Positions 1 to 8,555 of a stretch of 11,430 bases of DNA are shown here, one piece after another. The number at the start of each line of letters is the position of its first letter. Within the stretch, counting starts at the first letter, position 1. The translations under genes and the position numbers were made by a program. A model generated the notes under the pieces. It was not told the origin of the DNA. It saw only the letters and a program-made list of their open reading frames with translations, and searched no databases. The stretch comes from Podila epigama (taxonomy: Eukaryota; Mortierellomycota; Mortierellomycetes; Mortierellales; Mortierellaceae), in assembly GCA_015679605.1 (NCBI GenBank), contig JAAAVE010000360.1, positions 4,776-16,205 of the forward strand, given 5' to 3'.

Positions 1-90
1 AAAAAGCCCAATCATCCCCCTAATGACTTTACGTCAAACATGCCCAATGTCTTGGCATGACAGCCTCACCTCAGTCCAGCGCAGAGGCGA

Positions 91-448
91 ATGCTAAGAT
101 TCTTTTTTTACCCTGGATATCTACGAATGCAAATGCGAGTACAAAAAAAAAGATCTCGCATCGCAGATAATCCATGCTGGTGCGAATATATTCGCGATTT
201 CTCTGCGAGAACAGGTTTTCGGCAAGGTATTTTTTTTTTTTGTCATACTGTCGAGGTTAGCCCTCTGTTTGGATATCACTAACATTTTGCACCTTTCTGT
301 TTCCTTTTGTAAATCAAATCACAACACCAAAGAGTTACGCGAAGCTGTTCAACGGCCAACAGTCATCGAGGTCCTGTACAAGAACCACCTGCTCTCGTCT
401 CCAGAGTCTATGCTCTCCATTCAATTGGAGGGCATCTGTCGCCATTAG
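91..448 (+). CDS. 3' end of an unidentified gene (last two exons, partial)
   Basis: I do not recognise the protein. The penultimate exon ends at 226 with an AAG|GTATTT donor. An intron follows at 227-332 (106 nt), with a CTAAC branch site at 279-283 and the first downstream AG as acceptor. The last exon is 333-448, stop TAG at 446-448. The donor leaves one base (G) and the acceptor supplies AG, giving an intact Glu codon, so the exons join in phase. The joined tail reads ...CEYIRDFSARTGFRQ-E-LREAVQRPTV... and ends LEGICRH; it looks helical, soluble and protein-like. The left edge of the penultimate exon is uncertain. The frame is open from 61 and an ATG sits at 91, but a CAG acceptor at 164-166 would start the exon at 167, which fits the sequence better because 100-160 is T- and A-rich. 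The rest of the gene lies left of the window. Confidence 0.5.
227..332 (+). other. Intron of the upstream partial gene
   Basis: GTATTT donor, T-rich stretch at 229-241, CTAAC branch consensus at 279-283, AAAG acceptor. Phase 1. Its size is in line with the 116-175 nt introns elsewhere in the window. Confidence 0.5.
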
Positions 449-703
449 TGGCATTGTTGGTTTAGAAGTACACCAGACATTCCCAAAACACGCAGAGAGA
501 CTGAAAGGGACTGCAGGGACACTCTGGGAGAATATGCCCAAATTCTCGTATGTGTTTTCTTGATTCCAAGCAAAAAAGTAAAAAGTTTTTTTTCTTTGCA
601 TATTGCCCCTTCACCACCCCTCCTGCTCACACCATTCTCTATTATATTCTGTCTCTGCATTCTCCACATTCCTCCATTTTCCATTGTCCATTGTCCATTT
701 GCC
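449..703 (+). promoter_or_regulatory. Intergenic promoter and CT-rich 5' leader of the LSD1-like gene
   Basis: The 255 nt between the preceding stop and the LSD1-like ATG must hold the 3' UTR of the first gene and the promoter of the second. From about 589 to 703 the + strand is strongly pyrimidine-rich (runs of CCTT, TCTCC and a partly tandem CCATTGT at 681-697), as is common just upstream of fungal start codons. The LSD1 frame stays open upstream of 704 through this leader, but there is no in-frame ATG before 704 and the translation would be a CT-rich hydrophobic string, so I treat it as untranslated. I saw no clear TATA box. Confidence 0.5.
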
Positions 704-3656
704 ATGCCAGTCGAAAATAGCGTTCGTTCTGAAAAGCAACGCACGCGACGAAAGACTGTCTTGAGCCAACTTGCCACATCTCTGGGGCCCGCATGGGGAG
801 CGCAACCGAATGCGTCCATGAGTGTGACGCGATCCTCAGCCATTGGAAAACGCAAAAGAAAACCTACCGATCACTTTGTACCAAGTGTCGAGTCCACATG
901 GAAGCGAGCACCGCGCCGCGTCGTCACGTCAACAACAACAACAGAGAACTCCTCTTCTGCCTCTGCTCGTGGCAAGTCTGGACGAGGACGGCGACAGGTT
1001 CAGAGAACGAGTCATCCACAGAGCAGAAAGGGCCAACATGCACAGCAGACACAAACTCAAACACAGCTACAAAAGAAGAGGTCGCGCGGTCGGCCAAAAA
1101 GAGACCCGCAAGAGCAACGATTGATTGATGCAGCTCATGCATCCCGTCTGCATGCTCATAGCATGTCCATGGAAGAGTTTAATCTATTTCATGATCACTT
1201 GAGCAATGCAGATGTCGAGAGTTACCTTAACACAAGGAACACTCTACTGGCGCTATGGCGTGATTCACCAAAGGTACCCCTGACATGGACGACCGCGTTT
1301 GAGGCAACCAAAGACTTGGGATTACACAAGGCCTTGATCCCACATGTATACGAGTTCCTGTTCCGGTCGGGATACATCAACTTTGGGATGTGCCCCTTTC
1401 AGCAAGAATCGCGACACAGTGATTCAGGCGGGGTGACACATGTTGGAACAAATGATCGGTTCGCTCCTGTGCATTCGACCAGGGAGCAGCAGCAAAAGAC
1501 GATTGTGGTAGTGGGAGCTGGGATAGCAGGAGTAGGCGTGGCGAGACAGCTTGAGAACCTATTTGCATATTATGCGGATCGATTTGGACACAATATGCCT
1601 CCTAAGGTAGTTGTGCTTGAAGGCCGGTCAAGGATCGGTGGGAGAATGCATTCAATGGAACTTGCAACAAAGCCCGTCGGAACCAGCAAGAAGAGTGAGG
1701 CAAGAGAGGAAAGTAGCAATGGCAGCACTGACGGCAGTGAAGACAGCATCCATAGCACGAACACGAACAGGAACAATAACAACACGCGACCAATGTGGCG
1801 GCATGCAGTGGACTTGGGAGCACAAATCATCACCGGCTTTGAGAACGGTAATCCAATGGAGATTATTGTCCGCAGGCAAATGACGGATCTTCCACTACAC
1901 TATTTGGATCACGAGAACTGTGACCTCTTTGAACATGCAGGGAACCCGGTGGATAAGACCATGGATGTCCATTGTGAGGCAGTATTTAATGAGATATTGG
2001 AGCAAGCCTGCGATCTACGAAAACGCGACGTACTCCCTAAGCAGCTCACGAGCTATTTGGGAGAGCGAGCGAAAACAGATGCACATGGACCTGGGCGAGT
2101 CAAATCGGCCAGTCTTCCGACCTTGGGTCATTCCATGGATTATTTTATTGAGAACCACCCCGAGTTCAAGACTTGGTCAGAGAAAGAGCTAGGACTTATC
2201 CATTGGCACTACGCAAACCTTGAGGTAAAACCTAGTAACAGCCACTTTTGTGCATGTGTGTGTGTGAATATGTGTATGTGAAATACGTGTATGAATGCTC
2301 TCTCTCATGGCAAATAGAATAGCAAGCTATTTTTTTTAACTGGCTATCACTGTGTACTGACTCTTTGCCTCTTTTACGTTGTGCAGTTTGCCAATGCTAC
2401 TCCTTTGGACCAACTATCACTTCGACATTGGGACCAGGATGATGAGTATGAATTCTCAGGACCGCATTGCATGGTTGTGCAAGGCTATGGACAAGTACCA
2501 GTCAATCTCTCCAAGGGACTTGATGTGCGGCTCAACAAGGCCGTGTCGAGCATTAAGCGAGTCAAGGGTGAAAAAAAAGGATCAACCTCTGAAAAGGAGA
2601 AGAGTGTTCATGTCGAGTGCAAAGATGGGACAGTCTACGACTGCTGTGCGGCCGTTGTCACTGTCCCATTGGGTGTTCTCAAGAACCGGCAAATTCGTTT
2701 CTTGCCTGCGCTGCCGGAATGGAAAGAACAGGCGATCCAGCACCTGGGTTATGGGTTGTTGAACAAGCTCATACTAGTGTTTGAGAAGCCCTTTTGGGAC
2801 ACGACTGTGGGTCTATTCGGGTACGTTGGTAGTGGAGGAGATGGGGGAACGTTTGCAAAAGGGTATGATCTCAAGGCTTATCGTTCCAGTCGAGGAAAGT
2901 TTTACATGTTCTGGAACTGTGTTGTGGTATCCGGGTTACCTGTCCTGGGTAAGTGTTCATTCCTATTTTTTTTTTTTTTTTTTTTTTGGTGGTCAGCCAG
3001 CAAGTTGAGTAAGTGGGCTGCTCAAAATGGGCTCTGTTAGGTTTTCATTTTTCTTATATTCTTTTTCCGTTCATTGCCTGCCTCTTCACTATAACGCCAC
3101 CGTAATAATCACCGCGATACCAGTGACGTTGATGGCTGGTCAGTCAGCCTATGATTGCGAGAGCACTCCAAAAGAAGAGCTTGTCCAGGAAGCACTAGAG
3201 ACGTTACGGCTGATTCATCCAACAATTGACCATATCCCTGAACCACTCGAGACAGTTGTGACAAGATGGTCTCAAGACGAATTTGCAAGAGGGAGCTATT
3301 CGTTCGTGGGCAAGGAAGGCACTGGTGTGGATTATGATGGGCTGGCCAAGCCGATTGATGACCAACTCTACTTTGCAGGAGAGGCTACGAGCAGGCACTA
3401 CCCAGCCACAGCACATGGGGCCTATCTGAGTGGGCTGAAGGTCGCCAAGGACATCCTGGATTCGCTGATTGGACCTCAAGATCTCAGCGGCTCATCCCTG
3501 TCTGATAGCGGGAAGAGACCACTCTCTGATCGAATCCAAACCCTAGAGGATGCTCATACGGACGCAGAGTCGCCGCCACCAGCATCGCCTTCCGGCTATG
3601 GTCGATTGCCCAGTCAAGGCCATGGTCAGAACGTGCACATGGTCTACCGGGACTAA
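704..3656 (+). CDS. LSD1/KDM1-type lysine-specific histone demethylase (SWIRM + flavin amine oxidase), three exons
   Basis: Exons 704-2224, 2387-2948 and 3124-3656; introns 162 nt (phase 0) and 175 nt (phase 1, GTAAGT donor, rebuilds a Val codon). Product 871 aa. An enzyme of this family removes methyl groups from histone H3 lysine by FAD-dependent oxidation in the nucleus. Visible domains: basic, disordered N-terminus with an AT-hook-like RSRGRPKR at about 126-133; SWIRM at about 136-232; FAD dinucleotide motif GAGIAG at 271-276 with the ribose-binding Glu at 306; amine oxidase domain to about 810; FAGEAT at 778-783 followed by HYPATAHG. The catalytic lysine (equivalent of human K661) is K634, in GLLNKLIL. 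The sequence across splice 1, HWHYANLE-FANATPL, matches human LSD1 closely. A Ser/Asn-rich insert at about 323-363 interrupts the FAD domain. The roughly 110-residue Tower coiled coil of animal LSD1 is absent, replaced by a short linker before HWHYANLE. There is no HMG box in the C-terminal tail. Start chosen as the first in-frame ATG. Confidence 0.9.
2225..2386 (+). other. Intron 1 of the LSD1-like gene
   Basis: GAG|GTAAAA donor, TACTGAC branch-like sequence near 2355-2361, TTGTGCAG acceptor. Splicing joins two stretches contiguous in LSD1 proteins. A TG-rich patch lies at 2251-2280. Read-through would end at the TGA just after 2278. Confidence 0.85.
2949..3123 (+). other. Intron 2 of the LSD1-like gene
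   Basis: Consensus GTAAGT donor after CTGG and CAG acceptor at 3121-3123. The spliced reading LPVL-V-TLMAGQSA matches the conserved family segment before the C-terminal half of the oxidase. A 22-T homopolymer fills 2966-2987. Retention would stop the protein at 3038-3040. Confidence 0.85.
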
Positions 3657-3676
3657 GCAAGTGTCGCCCGGGTTAT

Positions 3677-3700
3677 CCTGGTCACCCTGGTCACCCTGGT
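3677..3700. repeat. Short tandem repeat, 9-nt unit (TGGTCACCC)
   Basis: About 2.7 copies of a 9-nt unit lie 21 nt after the LSD1-like stop codon, so in its 3' UTR. The frame plays no coding role. It may simply be a minisatellite seed. Confidence 0.6.
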
Positions 3701-4345
3701 TGCAACGAAATAGATGCCTAGGATGACCTATTCTTATTTTCTTTTGATTCGCCACCCTTTTATTGCATTTGTAAAATTTGTACATCCTTTGGAGCAATTG
3801 AAACTCACTATGTAGAATGCAACACTATACCGGTATCATACATGTCTTATAGCAAGTACATTACTGTTACTGCAGACAAGACTACTTGCTGGCAGAGTGG
3901 CAGACTGGCTGGCTGGCTGACTGAGTGAGATAAAAAGATAAAAAAAAAGCTGGACATTTGTATGCACAGACAAGAAATGAGAGAGAGAGAGGTGTGTGCA
4001 CTGGCATATGCCAGATTTAGAGCGGATTCCCGAGGAAGAATCGGAGTAGGCACGAAATGTTGTAACAGTCTGTAGTCAGTCACGAATTGGCTAAGCGAGA
4101 AGCGAGATAGGCAAAGTGTTGTGCAGATACAGATACTGATGGATGTTCAGATAGTCCCTCCTCCTTTGCTTTGAGTATGTAGACGTATGTAGGATAGAGG
4201 TGCAGGTACAATGGGCGAGGTGCATGAAAGGGTTGTTGCATGAGTGTACAGTACTGTACGACTTTGAGGGAAGGTCGCGTGGTGTATGTGTGCCTGGAAA
4301 GAATCTTTGACCTCCTTTTGTGCTTACTACAAGTTGTAGATTTGT

Positions 4346-4381
4346 TTGTGTGTGTGTGTATGTGTGTGAATGTGTGTGTGT
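4346..4381. repeat. TG-rich simple repeat
   Basis: Interrupted (TG)n with TA and AA breaks. It explains the overlapping Cys/Val and Thr/His frames on the two strands, which are not genes. Confidence 0.75.
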
Positions 4382-4676
4382 TTTTGGGGACCACCTATTC
4401 CCAACAACAACAACATCATCCATCCATTCACAGCCCGCTCACCCACGGCGCACATTTTTCCTTTTGGCCCCCTTTTAAGCTTGTTGTTAGCAATTACAGT
4501 TGCAGTAAGTACTGCACTGCTCAAGAAGAAAAAAAAGAATAAGCTCTGTAACACGCAATTCCTCATCCACAGCTCATGTTTTTTTTTTTATGAATGTGAA
4601 CACGAACACTGTACGAATACGAATACTTTCATTTTCCACTCTTTTTCACGGTTCCCTTTTCACAATTGGTCGTTGG

Positions 4677-4686
4677 CTAAAAATAG
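4677..4686 (+). promoter_or_regulatory. Rlm1/MEF2-type MADS-box site upstream of UAP1
   Basis: CTAAAAATAG is an exact match to CTA(A/T)4TAG, the consensus bound by yeast Rlm1 and animal MEF2 proteins. It lies 341 bp upstream of the pyrophosphorylase ATG, next to an inverted CCAAT (ATTGG at about 4665). In yeast Rlm1 acts at the end of the cell wall integrity pathway. UDP-GlcNAc is the chitin precursor, so the placement is sensible, but a 10-bp degenerate match can occur by chance and function is inferred. Confidence 0.35.
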
Positions 4687-5026
4687 CGCGCCATATTCAT
4701 TTGTATTGAGTTTAAGGTTTAGTCTGGGTGATGGTGAGTGAGTTGTTGGTGCTGAGAACCGAAAAAAGAGTTTTATATTTTATTACATCTTGACCTTCAC
4801 TTTTCATCTTTTTCTTTTTTTATCATCATTTCATTTCATTTCCATCCATTCCATCTATCCTTCCCTCCATTCATCCATTCATCCCCTCATCCATCCTTCC
4901 ATCCCTTTCATCAAACTGCATATACCCACCCTACTCTTTCACTCCTCAAGTTCAACTTCAAGACATTACTTCAAGGACAAGCATCTCTAGGTCACATACA
5001 CTTTTCACATCCATTAAACCGATATA
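4687..5026 (+). promoter_or_regulatory. Promoter and CT-rich leader of UAP1
   Basis: A TATA-like TTTTATATTTTATTA lies near 4771-4785. From about 4797 to 4950 the sequence is pyrimidine-rich with many CATC/CATT units (ATCCATCC-type runs at 4841-4906), then the ATG at 5027 with A at -3. The repeated CATC units create an open frame at 4790-4990 made of Ser/His/Pro/Phe; I take it as leader, not a gene. Confidence 0.5.
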
Positions 5027-7054
5027 ATGATTGCCGCTACATCTCTCTCTATTCAAACTCCCAAGCACGTTCAACATAATGGAGCTACTGCATCTTTGCA
5101 GCAAATCAAGGAACGTTACAATGCCGCTGGCCAGGGTCACCTCTTGACCTACTACGATGATCTTAGCGCTGAAGAGCAGGCCCACTTGCTCGAGCAGCTC
5201 CAGGAGCTCAACGTCGAGCGTGTCAACAGGATCCACCAAAAGGCTACCACCTGCCCTTCGCCCATGTTGAACAACCAGGCCGCACTCTTGGCTCCTCTTC
5301 CAGAGGAGTGCTTCGACTCTACCCTCGAAGCCTCGAAGGACAAGACCGAGGAATGGAGGACCATTGGTCTTCGTCAAATCGCCCAGAACAAGGTCGCTGT
5401 TATCCTCCTTGCCGGTGGCCAGGGCACTCGCCTCGGCTCCTCGGCCCCCAAGGGCTGCTACGATATCAACCTGCCTTCGAGCAAGTCTCTCTTCCAGATC
5501 CAGGCTGAGCGTATTCTGAAGCTCCAGCACTTGGCCCAGCAGCAACCCGAGGCCACTGGCCCCGTTACAATCCCATGGTACGTCATGACCTCAGGACCCA
5601 CCCGTCCCGCCACCGTCGCCTTTTTCCAGGAGAACGACTTTTTCGGATTGTCGAGCGAGAACGTTGTCTTTTTCGAGCAAGGTAACGTGTCCATGTGATC
5701 ACTATTATCATTATCGTTATCATTCATGTATTCCACACAATTCACACATGCACGCACACACACAGGAGACAGGGCGAGGATTATTTTTATCACACTTTTT
5801 TTTTTTTAGTTCTCGGGTTTGATGTGAAAAAAATGTCTTTACATGCACTGTCGGCTGTCGGAAGCGGAAAAAAAAAGAGGCTTGAGCTGATAAGGAGCCA
5901 GGCAACCGAGAGTCTGTGTCTGTGTCTGTGTGTGTGTGTGTGTGTGTTAGGATATGCGAGAGCACAGGATCAGGCAGCGACTGACGGGGTTTGGATATGG
6001 TGTCAAGCGGGTCGCGTCTTTTTTTTTTTTTACTTTTGAGTGCAGTCTCCTTTTTCGTTTCTTGACGTCATTTGAGAGGAGTTACATGGATGATATTGAC
6101 AACGATAGTGGTTACTAAAAAAAAAAATACTCTTTCAACTTTTTGGATAACACTATAGGCACGTTGCCATGCTTGACTTTTGATGGCAAGATCATGATGG
6201 AGTCCAAGTCGCAGATTGCTGTTGCACCCGATGGCAACGGAGGCGTCTATGCTGCCCTCCGTGGATCAGGCGTGCTTGCCAACATGACTGAGCGCAAGAT
6301 TGAGTATCTCCATGCCTACTGCGTTGACAACTGCCTCGTCCGTGTTGCTGACCCCGTCTTCATCGGATACTGTGTCCAGAAGAACGCCGACTGCGGTGCC
6401 AAGGTCGTGCGCAAGAACGCCCCCGATGAGCCTGTCGGTGTCGTCTGCTTGCGTAACTCGGCCTTCAACGTCGTCGAGTACTCCGAAATCGATACCGATG
6501 TCGCTCACGCCATCAACCCCAAGAACGGACAGCTCTCTTTCGGCGCTGGTAACATTGCCAACCACTTTTACACCGTTGATTTCTTGAACAAGGTCGAGTC
6601 ATTCGAGGGCGATCTTGAGTACCACATTGCCCGCAAGAAGATCAAGTCCTTGGACATCCAGACTGGCGAGGTCATTGCCCCCAAGCAGGTGAACGGCATG
6701 AAGCTCGAGATGTTTGTCTTTGATGTCTTCCCCTTCACTGAGCGTATGGCCGTCTTTGAGGTCGACCGTCGCGAGGAGTTCTCGCCTTTGAAGAACGCCC
6801 CTGGTTCTGGCCAGGACTGTCCCGAGACATCCCGTCGTGATATCCTCCAGCAGCATGTGCGCTTCATTGAGAATGCAGGAGGCAAGGTTGTTGTTGGAGA
6901 AGATGACAAGTTGGTCGAGGGTGCACCCACGCTCGAGATCTCGCCCTTGGTCACATACTCTGGCGAAGGTTTGGCCGAGATTGTCTCTGGGAAGAGCATC
7001 AAGACCCCCATCACCATTCACTCACTTGAGGAACTCAAGAGCAGTGTCTACTAG
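5027..7054 (+). CDS. UAP1: UDP-N-acetylglucosamine pyrophosphorylase, two exons
   Basis: Exons 5027-5681 and 6159-7054; 516 aa, full length for the family (human about 505-522). It joins UTP and GlcNAc-1-phosphate to make UDP-GlcNAc and pyrophosphate in the cytosol, the last step before chitin synthesis, N-glycosylation and GPI anchors. The uridyl-binding signature LAGGQGTRLGSSAPKG is at 128-143, followed by FQIQAERILKLQ and the MTSG block. After the splice come FDGK, APDGNGG (241-247), CVDN (273-276), GNIANHF (349-355), the active-site-region lysine K400 in KLEMFVFD, and EFSPLKNA (425-432). The splice rebuilds a Gly codon in FEQ-G-TLPCL, exactly as in homologues. Codons are strongly biased to C-ending forms, as expected for a well-expressed gene and unlike the LSD1-like gene. 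I see no frameshift or missing motif. Identification is from sequence likeness to the eukaryotic family. Confidence 0.95.
5682..6158 (+). other. Long intron of UAP1 with complementary CA and TG tracts
   Basis: 477 nt, phase 1, donor G|GTAACG, acceptor TATAG at 6154-6158. It is about three times longer than any other intron here. A CA-rich tract (about 5733-5764) and a TG tract (5912-5948) are complementary and could pair in the pre-mRNA. The CA tract ends in CACAG at 5761-5765, a plausible internal acceptor. Using it would run into an in-frame TAG after about 14 codons. Confidence 0.8.
5912..5948. repeat. TG microsatellite inside the UAP1 intron
   Basis: (GTCTGT)n grading into (GT)n. It likely varies in length between strains. 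Confidence 0.8.
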
Positions 7055-7419
7055 AAAAAGAAAAAAGGTTCTCCACGTCCGTCATTTTTTATATTTTACA
7101 ACCTTACAATCACCATGCAAATCCTCCACCCTAAAAAAATTAGGAAAAAGGGTTGATGAGAAAAAAAACTCGAACATTGGGCTTCAACAACCCTTTGTCA
7201 TGTATACCCAGCGGACACGGAGCCCCTTTGTCTCGAGTAACTTTTTCTCTACCCTTCTCTCTTTGTTTTTAATCACTCTCCCACTCTCCTCCTTCAATAG
7301 TAGTTGTAGTATTTCTTTCATTGCTAGTTGTTTCTTTCCATTGTTTTTATCTATTGTTTTTGTTAGATGCATAATCCAAAAAAAAAAAATAAAAAATCAT
7401 GGCATATCGTCCACCTTTT
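7055..7419 (+). other. UAP1 3' flank
   Basis: A/T-rich sequence after the UAP1 stop with a candidate poly(A) signal AATAAA at 7388-7393 in an A-rich run. The open frames here continue out of UAP1 in other phases and look non-coding. No other gene is visible. Confidence 0.45.
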
Positions 7420-7953
7420 TTTTGCTCTTGTTCATTCCTACAAAAAATCTTTCATTACGAGTTCAAACGAGTCAAGTGAAGGCAGGGGATAGATAACGTA
7501 GAGAAAAAATATGTTCCTCCAAAATGCCAGCAGAGACGCGAACAGAGGGGTCGTCAAGGGACGTACAAATTGAAGAGAATAGCCCCTTCGACTGACACAT
7601 GAAGAGAAAAAAAGGCCCCTCGTCCTTTTTGGCTAGAGAGCTCAGATGCGAAGACATCTCTTCACCACCTTATCCACCATTGCCTTTGTTCACTCTGTCC
7701 CTTTGAAAAGGAGGTTTAACTCTTTGACCTGTTCTTGTTGCATTGTATAAGGATGCTTCTTGTTGTTGACATGTCAATTGACCAGCAGAAAGTTTATAAC
7801 TCTTGAACTCTCGAACTCTCTTTGACCTTTTTCACCAGACAAGCTCCAGTGCATTCTTGTGCTTTGCTATTGCAGACAATGCAGACAATTGAACTGACTT
7901 CTGCCTGATGCGAAGAACGTTTTGCTTGCTTGCGACCCCCTTCCCCCTCAAAC

Positions 7954-7992
<39 letters not shown>
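7954..7992. repeat. (AAT)13 microsatellite
   Basis: Thirteen perfect AAT units inside the 3' UTR part of the relic copy. The intact copy has no such run at the corresponding place (about 9050-9062), so the expansion came after the duplication. Confidence 0.9.
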
Positions 7993-8013
7993 TAAATATT
8001 TCACCAACTCATG

Positions 8014-8019
8014 AATAAA
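8014..8019 (+). promoter_or_regulatory. Poly(A) signal retained in the relic copy
   Basis: AATAAA within GAATAAAAACGCTCTTTGTG, which matches the block at 9079-9098 after the intact gene with one mismatch in 20. Its conservation beside a deleted coding region marks this as a former 3' UTR. Confidence 0.55.
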
Positions 8020-8127
8020 AACGCTCTTTGTGGCAAATGAAAATAACAAAAGTTAGAACTGTTTGCTAGCAAATATGCTGGAGTCTATGAAAACTAAAGA
8101 GATGGAAAGCATGATGCCTCTTCTGCT

Positions 8128-8555
8128 TTTGTGCTCTTTTTTTGGCCCATGTCATGCCCAAGAAAGACCTTTGAGACGTGTTCAAAACGAGTCAAGTAAT
8201 GGAAGGGGGACGGATAACATGAAAAGAAATAGCCCCCTGCGGCACCTTCGGACGCAATTCTCACCCTCACTTGGTTGAATCAGCAATGACTAACAAGTAC
8301 ATAAATATAGCGAGTATCCTTTCCTTGGTCCATCAACTCTTCACCGCCTTATCCACTATTCCATCTTTCACAATCTCCCTTTGAAAAAGAGGTATAACTC
8401 TTTGACCTGTTCTTGTTGCCTTGTACAGTACAAGGATGCTTATTGACTAAGATGTCTATTGACCTGTGGAATGTTTAGAACTCTCTTTGAACCTTTTTCA
8501 CCAGACAAGTTCCAGTGCATTCTTCTCCAGACCAAAAACCAATATTCCGCAAACC
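8128..8555 (+). promoter_or_regulatory. Promoter and 5' UTR of the small secreted protein gene (duplicated)
   Basis: This is the intact partner of the upstream relic. The best-kept blocks are CCTTATCCAC at 8347, the 25-nt block at 8395-8419 (contains CTTTGACCTG), and the stretch ending GTGCATTCTT at 8524. A TATA-like ATAAATATAG lies at 8301-8310 and has no counterpart in the relic. The frame open at 8063-8278 overlaps this duplicated non-coding sequence and is broken in the other copy, so I do not call it a gene. Confidence 0.5.

Larger units (their letters stand above)
3657..4676. other. Non-coding stretch after the LSD1-like gene
   Basis: About 1 kb without a convincing gene on either strand. 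Open frames here come from simple repeats (TG/CA runs read as Thr-His or Cys-Val) and lack family-like sequence. It holds a short tandem repeat at 3677-3700, a CTGG-rich patch at 3901-3926, a GA run at 3979-3991, a 14-bp palindrome at 4246-4259, and a TG tract at 4346-4381. The proximal part is the 3' UTR of the LSD1-like gene; where that transcript ends is not evident. I see no tRNA-like or other recognisable RNA structure. Confidence 0.5.
7420..8040 (+). pseudogene. Relic copy of the small secreted protein gene, coding region lost
   Basis: This stretch aligns with the flanks of the intact gene downstream (8128-9103). Upstream matches: 7461-7500 with 8180-8219; 7575-7589 with 8224-8238; 7655-7760 with 8331-8440, including 25 identical nt at 7717-7741 and 8395-8419; and 7811-7858 with 8479-8524. 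Downstream matches: 7909-7925 with 9023-9042, and 7999-8040 with 9062-9103, including the AATAAA signal and CTCTTTGTG. Between these matched flanks the relic has only about 50 nt where the intact copy has about 496 nt. The simplest reading is a tandem gene duplication followed by deletion of the whole coding region. The alternative, gain of a coding region by the other copy, is less likely. Alignment was by eye; copies are diverged, so the duplication is not recent. Confidence 0.6.

Noticed and set aside
560-703. Extension of the LSD1-like protein upstream of 704
   Set aside because: The frame is open but has no ATG, only a TTG at 560, and encodes a hydrophobic CT-tract string unlike any LSD1 N-terminus.
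2966-2987. Long T run as a terminator or end of an RNA polymerase III gene
   Set aside because: It lies inside a well-supported intron and no A/B box or structured RNA precedes it.
4080-4423. Minus-strand open frames rich in Thr-His
   Set aside because: They are translations of the TG/CA simple repeat and carry no domain-like sequence.
6266-7021. Long minus-strand open frames opposite UAP1 exon 2
   Set aside because: They are antisense shadows of a codon-biased gene; the + strand frame matches the UAP1 family throughout.
8063-8278. Open frame whose internal part (MPLLLLCSFF...) resembles a signal peptide
   Set aside because: It runs into the duplicated promoter region, and the matching sequence in the relic copy is broken by indels and a stop in that frame, so it is not kept as protein.
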